In this document: positions 46,559-49,545 of the stretch, piece by piece
How the letters are laid out: each line of letters starts with the position of its first letter
Position numbering within the stretch: position 1 is the first letter of the stretch
NCBI RefSeq assembly: GCF_004310665.1
Contig: NZ_SIXF01000036.1
Location: 1-49,545 of the forward strand
DNA: 49,545 bases
Direction of reading: 5' to 3'
Source: Pedobacter kyonggii
GTDB lineage: Bacteria; Bacteroidota; Bacteroidia; Sphingobacteriales; Sphingobacteriaceae
Made by a program: the position numbers and the translations under genes
Notes under the pieces: generated by a model
Database searches by the model: none
Seen by the model: only the letters and a program-made list of their open reading frames with translations
What the model was told of the DNA's origin: nothing

Positions 46559-47002
46559 GTGAATACGTTAAGTTACAAAACTGTCTCGGCCAATGCGAAA
46601 ACTGTTAACAAACAGTGGATTGTTGTTGATGCGCAAGGCGAGATTTTGGGGCGCTTGTCATCGAAGATCGCTATGATCATCCGTGGTAAAAACAAGCCTG
46701 AGTACACCCCACACGTAGATTGCGGAGATAACGTTATCGTTATTAATGCAGACAAGGTTAAATTGACAGGAAACAAATTCAGCGAAAAGCAATATGTTTC
46801 TTATACTGGTTATCCAGGTGGTCAACGTTTTATTTCTCCTAAGGAGTTAATGGCGAAACACCCTCAACGTGTAATCGAGAAAGCGGTACGTGGTATGTTA
46901 CCGAAAACTAAATTGGGTAAAAAATTATACACCAATCTTTTTGTGTATGCTGGTGAAACTCACCCTCATGCAGCTCAATCTCCAAAAACCATTAAACTTT
47001 AA
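46559..47002 (+). CDS. rplM: 50S ribosomal protein L13
   Basis: A 147-residue large-subunit protein that binds 23S rRNA early in assembly. Typical segments are WIVVDAQGEILGRLSSKIA, YTPHVDCGDNVIVINADKV, YTGYPGG and MLPKTKLGKKLYTNLFVYAG. It starts with GTG (VNTLSYKTVS), the best start by family alignment, since no upstream ATG exists in frame. It is the first gene of a four-gene run to tsf, with rpsI 3 bp after its stop. Confidence 0.97.
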   Translation: MNTLSYKTVSANAKTVNKQWIVVDAQGEILGRLSSKIAMIIRGKNKPEYTPHVDCGDNVIVINADKVKLTGNKFSEKQYVSYTGYPGGQRFISPKELMAKHPQRVIEKAVRGMLPKTKLGKKLYTNLFVYAGETHPHAAQSPKTIKL

Positions 47003-47005
47003 GAA

Positions 47006-47392
47006 ATGTCAGTTACTAACACTTCAGGAAGAAGAAAAACAGCTGTTGCACGTATCTACTTAAAAGATGGTGCTGGCGCAATTACCGTTAACGGTAAAGA
47101 TCACAAAGTATATTTCCCAACTTTACCTTTGCAATATATCGTAAACCAAAGTTTAGAAGTTTCTGAGCTTGTAGGCCGTTATGATATCACTGTAAACGTA
47201 CAGGGTGGTGGAGTAAAAGGACAAGCAGAAGCTGTTCGTTTAGCTATTGCTAAAGCGATTGTTGAACTAGATGCGGAGAAAAAACCTGCATTACGTGCTA
47301 AAGGCCTAATGACGCGTGATATGCGTATGGTTGAGCGTAAGAAACCAGGACGTGCTAAAGCTCGTAAGAAATTCCAATTCAGTAAACGTTAA
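47006..47392 (+). CDS. rpsI: 30S ribosomal protein S9
   Basis: A 128-residue small-subunit protein whose basic tail reaches the P-site tRNA. It carries the family start SGRRKTAVARIYLKDGAG, GGGVKGQAEAVRLAIAKAI, and the invariant tail ending KKFQFSKR. It lies 3 bp after rplM and 18 bp before rpsB. Confidence 0.98.
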   Translation: MSVTNTSGRRKTAVARIYLKDGAGAITVNGKDHKVYFPTLPLQYIVNQSLEVSELVGRYDITVNVQGGGVKGQAEAVRLAIAKAIVELDAEKKPALRAKGLMTRDMRMVERKKPGRAKARKKFQFSKR

Positions 47393-47410
47393 TCACAGGA
47401 GGCAAAGACA

Positions 47411-48271
47411 ATGGCAAGAACAACTTATCAAGACTTATTGGATGCAGGTGTACACTTTGGTCACCTTACCCGTAAATGGAATCCAAAAATGGCTCCTTAC
47501 ATTTTCATGGAGCGTAATGGAATTCACATTATAGATTTGAATAAAACTTTAACTAAAACTGAAGAAGCTGCGGCTGCGATTAAACAAATCGTAAAATCAG
47601 GACGTAAAGTATTATTTGTTTCAACAAAAAAACAAGCAAAAGGAATCGTAGCTGAACAAGCTAAAAAAGTAAACATGCCTTTCGTAACCGAGCGTTGGTT
47701 AGGTGGTATGTTAACTAACTTTGCTACTGTTCGCAAGTCAATCAAAAAGATGTCTAACATCGATAAAATGACTAAAGACGGTACTTATTCGATCTTATCT
47801 AAAAAAGAGCGTTTAATGATTCAACGTGAGCGTATTAAATTAGAATCACTTTTAGGTGGTATTGCTGATTTAAACCGTTTACCTGCAGCTTTATTCTTAA
47901 TTGATGTTAAGAAAGAACACATCGCAGTTACTGAAGCGTTAAAATTAAACATCCCTACTTTTGCGATGGTTGATACTAACTCTGATCCTTCTAACATCGA
48001 TTTCCCTATCCCGGCGAATGATGATGCTACAAAATCAATCTCTTTAATTACTGATGTAATTATCAAAGCTATTGAAGAAGGTTTAGATGAGCGTAAACGC
48101 GAAAAAGATGATGAAGCTGAAAAAGAAGCAGTAGCAGCGAAAGTTGCAGCTGATGCACCTGAATCAAAAGAGCCTAGAGCAGCTGGTGAAAAAAGACCAA
48201 CTACTAAAAAGGTAACTGCTGAAGCAGAAGTTGAAGCTCCTTCATCAGAAGAAACTAAAACAGAAGAATAG
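47411..48271 (+). CDS. rpsB: 30S ribosomal protein S2
   Basis: A 286-residue small-subunit protein, longer than the usual 240 because of an acidic Ala/Glu-rich C-terminal extension (from about residue 235: EKDDEAEKEAVAAKVAADAP...). The core has the start DLLDAGVHFGHLTRKWNPKM, FVTERWLGGMLTNFATVR and LFLIDVKKEHIAVTEAL. The GGAGG about 10 bp before the ATG at 47411 is one of the few Shine-Dalgarno-like sites in the window. tsf follows after a 128-bp gap with an inverted repeat. Confidence 0.98.
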   Translation: MARTTYQDLLDAGVHFGHLTRKWNPKMAPYIFMERNGIHIIDLNKTLTKTEEAAAAIKQIVKSGRKVLFVSTKKQAKGIVAEQAKKVNMPFVTERWLGGMLTNFATVRKSIKKMSNIDKMTKDGTYSILSKKERLMIQRERIKLESLLGGIADLNRLPAALFLIDVKKEHIAVTEALKLNIPTFAMVDTNSDPSNIDFPIPANDDATKSISLITDVIIKAIEEGLDERKREKDDEAEKEAVAAKVAADAPESKEPRAAGEKRPTTKKVTAEAEVEAPSSEETKTEE

Positions 48272-48282
48272 TAATATTTTTT

Positions 48283-48362
48283 AATTGCAGGTTACTGGTT
48301 TCAGGTTTTAAGTTGGCTTAACATGAGTTTAACTTGGCGCTTGTAACTTGTAACCTGTAATT
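48283..48362 (+). repeat. Inverted repeat between rpsB and tsf
   Basis: AATTGCAGGTTAC and GTAACCTGTAATT are imperfect reverse complements (8 of the inner bases, CAGGTTAC/GTAACCTG, match perfectly) around a 50-nt loop. It could be a dispersed repeat or a hairpin affecting the rpsB-tsf transcript. Confidence 0.55.
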
Positions 48363-48399
48363 GTTATAACAAGATTGTAAAATTTAAAAAGGAAATAAA

Positions 48400-49245
48400 A
48401 TGTCTACAGTACAAATTACTGCCGCTGATGTAAATAAACTACGCCAACAAACTGGTGCTGGTATGATGGATTGCAAAAAAGCATTATTAGAAGCTAATGG
48501 CGATTTCGAAGCTGCTGTTGATTTATTGCGTAAAAAAGGTCAAAAAGTATCTGCCGCTCGTTCTGGTAATGCTACTTCTGAAGGTCTGGTATCTATCGAT
48601 GTTTCAGCTGATGGCACAAATGGTAAATTAGTTGCTTTAGCTTGTGAAACTGAGCCAGTTTCTAAAGTTGAAGATTTCCGTAATTTAGCTCAGGCTGTTT
48701 TAGCTGCAGCAGTTGCCAACAATCCTGCTACTACTGAAGAATTATCAGCGATTACTTTGGAAGATGGACGTACAGTTGCCGAAACCATAACTGAACTAAC
48801 CGGTAAAATCGGAGAGAAAATCGTTATTCAAGAGTACGCAAATATATCTGGCGAAAAAATCGTTTCTTATATCCATTCTAATGGTAAAATGGGTGTATTA
48901 GTGGTATTTGAAGGTGCTAATGGCGTAGATATTTCTGAAGCTGGTAAAGATGTTGCTATGCAAATTGCTGCAATGAACCCAGTTGCTGTTGATAAAGACG
49001 GTGTTGACCCTGCTACTATCGAACGTGAAATCGAAATTGCTAAAGATGTAATCCGTCAAGAAGGTAAACCAGAAGAAATGGTTGAGAAAATTGCTGCTGG
49101 TAAATTGAATAAATTCTACAAAGACAGTACTTTATTAAACCAGGAGTTTGTTAAAGATAGTTCTATCGATGTGCGTAAATATTTAGATAACACTTCTAAA
49201 GGTTTAACAGTATCTGCTTTCAAACGTGTACAATTAGGTGCATAA
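48400..49245 (+). CDS. tsf: Elongation factor Ts
   Basis: A 281-residue guanine-nucleotide exchange factor for EF-Tu. The N-terminal UBA-like module (VNKLRQQTGAGMMDCKKALLEANGD, about 12-36) and the dimerisation/core parts (HSNGKMGVLVVFEG, AMQIAAMNP) are typical. The C-terminal FYKDSTLLNQEFVKDSSIDV closes it. It is complete. Its AAAGGAAATAAAATG start region is purine-rich. It is the last gene of the ribosomal run; an IS3-type element lies 40 bp downstream. Confidence 0.98.
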   Translation: MSTVQITAADVNKLRQQTGAGMMDCKKALLEANGDFEAAVDLLRKKGQKVSAARSGNATSEGLVSIDVSADGTNGKLVALACETEPVSKVEDFRNLAQAVLAAAVANNPATTEELSAITLEDGRTVAETITELTGKIGEKIVIQEYANISGEKIVSYIHSNGKMGVLVVFEGANGVDISEAGKDVAMQIAAMNPVAVDKDGVDPATIEREIEIAKDVIRQEGKPEEMVEKIAAGKLNKFYKDSTLLNQEFVKDSSIDVRKYLDNTSKGLTVSAFKRVQLGA

Positions 49246-49261
49246 GCACTAATAAAATAGT

Positions 49262-49282
49262 AAAAAGCTCCTGTTCAGAGGA
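49262..49282 (+). terminator. Remnant of the tsf terminator
   Basis: AAAAAGCTCCT-GTTCAG-AGGA looks like the left arm, loop and first four bases of the right arm of a terminator. The expected continuation GCTTTTT is replaced by the end of the IS element, leaving only a 4-bp stem. Confidence 0.55.
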
Positions 49283-49285
49283 TGG

Positions 49286-49545
49286 TGTGACCCCAAAAAG
49301 TTGGACAGATTCAAAATTAAGTTTTTTGTACGAGAGCTCGGTATTCCACCGGGCTCTTTCCATTTAACCTGTTTTTTATTCTTTTATTGTTGTAGTAATG
49401 AATATATTCTTTTAACGAAGTGATAAATTCTTCTGCAGTTTCAAAGCTCTCTCTGTACAGCAATTCTGTCTTCATAATACCAAAAAAGCTTTCGGCCAAG
49501 GCGTTATCTAAGCAATTTCCTTTTCTGGACATGCTTTGGATAATT
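49286..49545 (-). mobile_element. IS3-family insertion sequence, right-hand end (truncated by window edge)
   Basis: The end TGTGACCCCAAAAAGTTGG is typical of IS3-family terminal inverted repeats. The transposase gene begins 30 bp inside and reads inward on the minus strand, so only the 3' end of the element is seen. The boundary may be a few bases to either side, since a TGG precedes it. The short target duplication cannot be checked without the other end. Confidence 0.85.
49317..49545 (-). CDS. IS3-family transposase OrfB (C-terminal fragment at window edge)
   Basis: The C-terminal part of an IS3-type DDE integrase domain; the N-terminal part lies beyond the window. The segment [20 protein letters not shown] contains the third catalytic acidic residue (Glu of ESFF). 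[16 protein letters not shown] and [19 protein letters not shown] are the usual tail. The Met within SMSRKG is internal and not the start. IS150/IS3-group members make this protein through a programmed frameshift from OrfA, which would lie to the right. Confidence 0.93.
   Translation of the reverse strand, partial: IIQSMSRKGNCLDNALAESFFGIMKTELLYRESFETAEEFITSLKEYIHYYNNKRIKNRLNGKSPVEYRALVQKT

Overview
This AT-rich window comes from a Bacteroidota bacterium, most likely a Sphingobacteriaceae member close to Pedobacter. The main signs are a SusC/SusD outer-membrane pair, promoters of the Bacteroidota type (TTTG, about 19-20 nt, then TAnnTTTG) before several genes, an IPExxxVDY-family gene beside pyruvate kinase and acyl carrier protein, and the order rplM-rpsI-rpsB-tsf. 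The genus is inferred from overall resemblance and was not tested by alignment.

Left part, 1-11 kb, minus strand: what looks like the 5' part of a group II intron abuts the stop codon of a SusD lipoprotein gene, which follows its SusC partner. A roughly 1 kb gene-poor stretch separates them from a secreted S9 dipeptidyl-peptidase, and then comes a rifampicin phosphotransferase (rph), an antibiotic-inactivating enzyme. A decayed AraC-family gene lies beyond it.

11.5-16.5 kb: an intact tRNA-Ser(GGA), a tiny GIY-YIG endonuclease gene and a broken second copy of the tRNA 5' half form a compact unit. Pyruvate kinase and an IPExxxVDY gene follow on the minus strand, and acpP-fabF-rnc on the plus strand.

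16.7-26.3 kb: three tandem, overlapping paralogues encode secreted proteins on the minus strand. A housekeeping run on the plus strand follows: PlsC-type acyltransferase, YicC, gmk, a four-helix-bundle protein flanked by inverted repeats, nadD, a secreted GH3 glycosidase and a small acidic protein. A thioredoxin-fold protein (minus) and a TatD-family hydrolase (plus) close the region.

26.4-35.4 kb: a recombination and repair block with an unusual layout, yhcG1-tcdA-addA-yhcG2-addB. Two paralogous YhcG/DUF1016 PD-(D/E)XK nucleases each sit about 10 bp before the next gene, and one separates the two AddAB-like helicase-nuclease subunit genes. Both yhcG genes carry short palindromes, in frame, at the same place in the protein.

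35.4-46.2 kb: mixed genes, namely a GNAT acetyltransferase, pdhB, a Qnr-like pentapeptide-repeat protein, a DUF1801 protein, a DUF4419 protein, tex, a MscS channel, the NAD-salvage pair pnuC-nadR and one unknown gene. 46.5-49.2 kb is the ribosomal-protein operon with elongation factor Ts. The window ends inside an IS3-family element that appears to have cut into the tsf terminator. Short dispersed palindromic repeats occupy many intergenic gaps.

Most of the window is ordinary chromosome. The parts most worth follow-up are the tRNA-Ser/GIY-YIG unit, the yhcG insertions with coding palindromes, and the rph locus.
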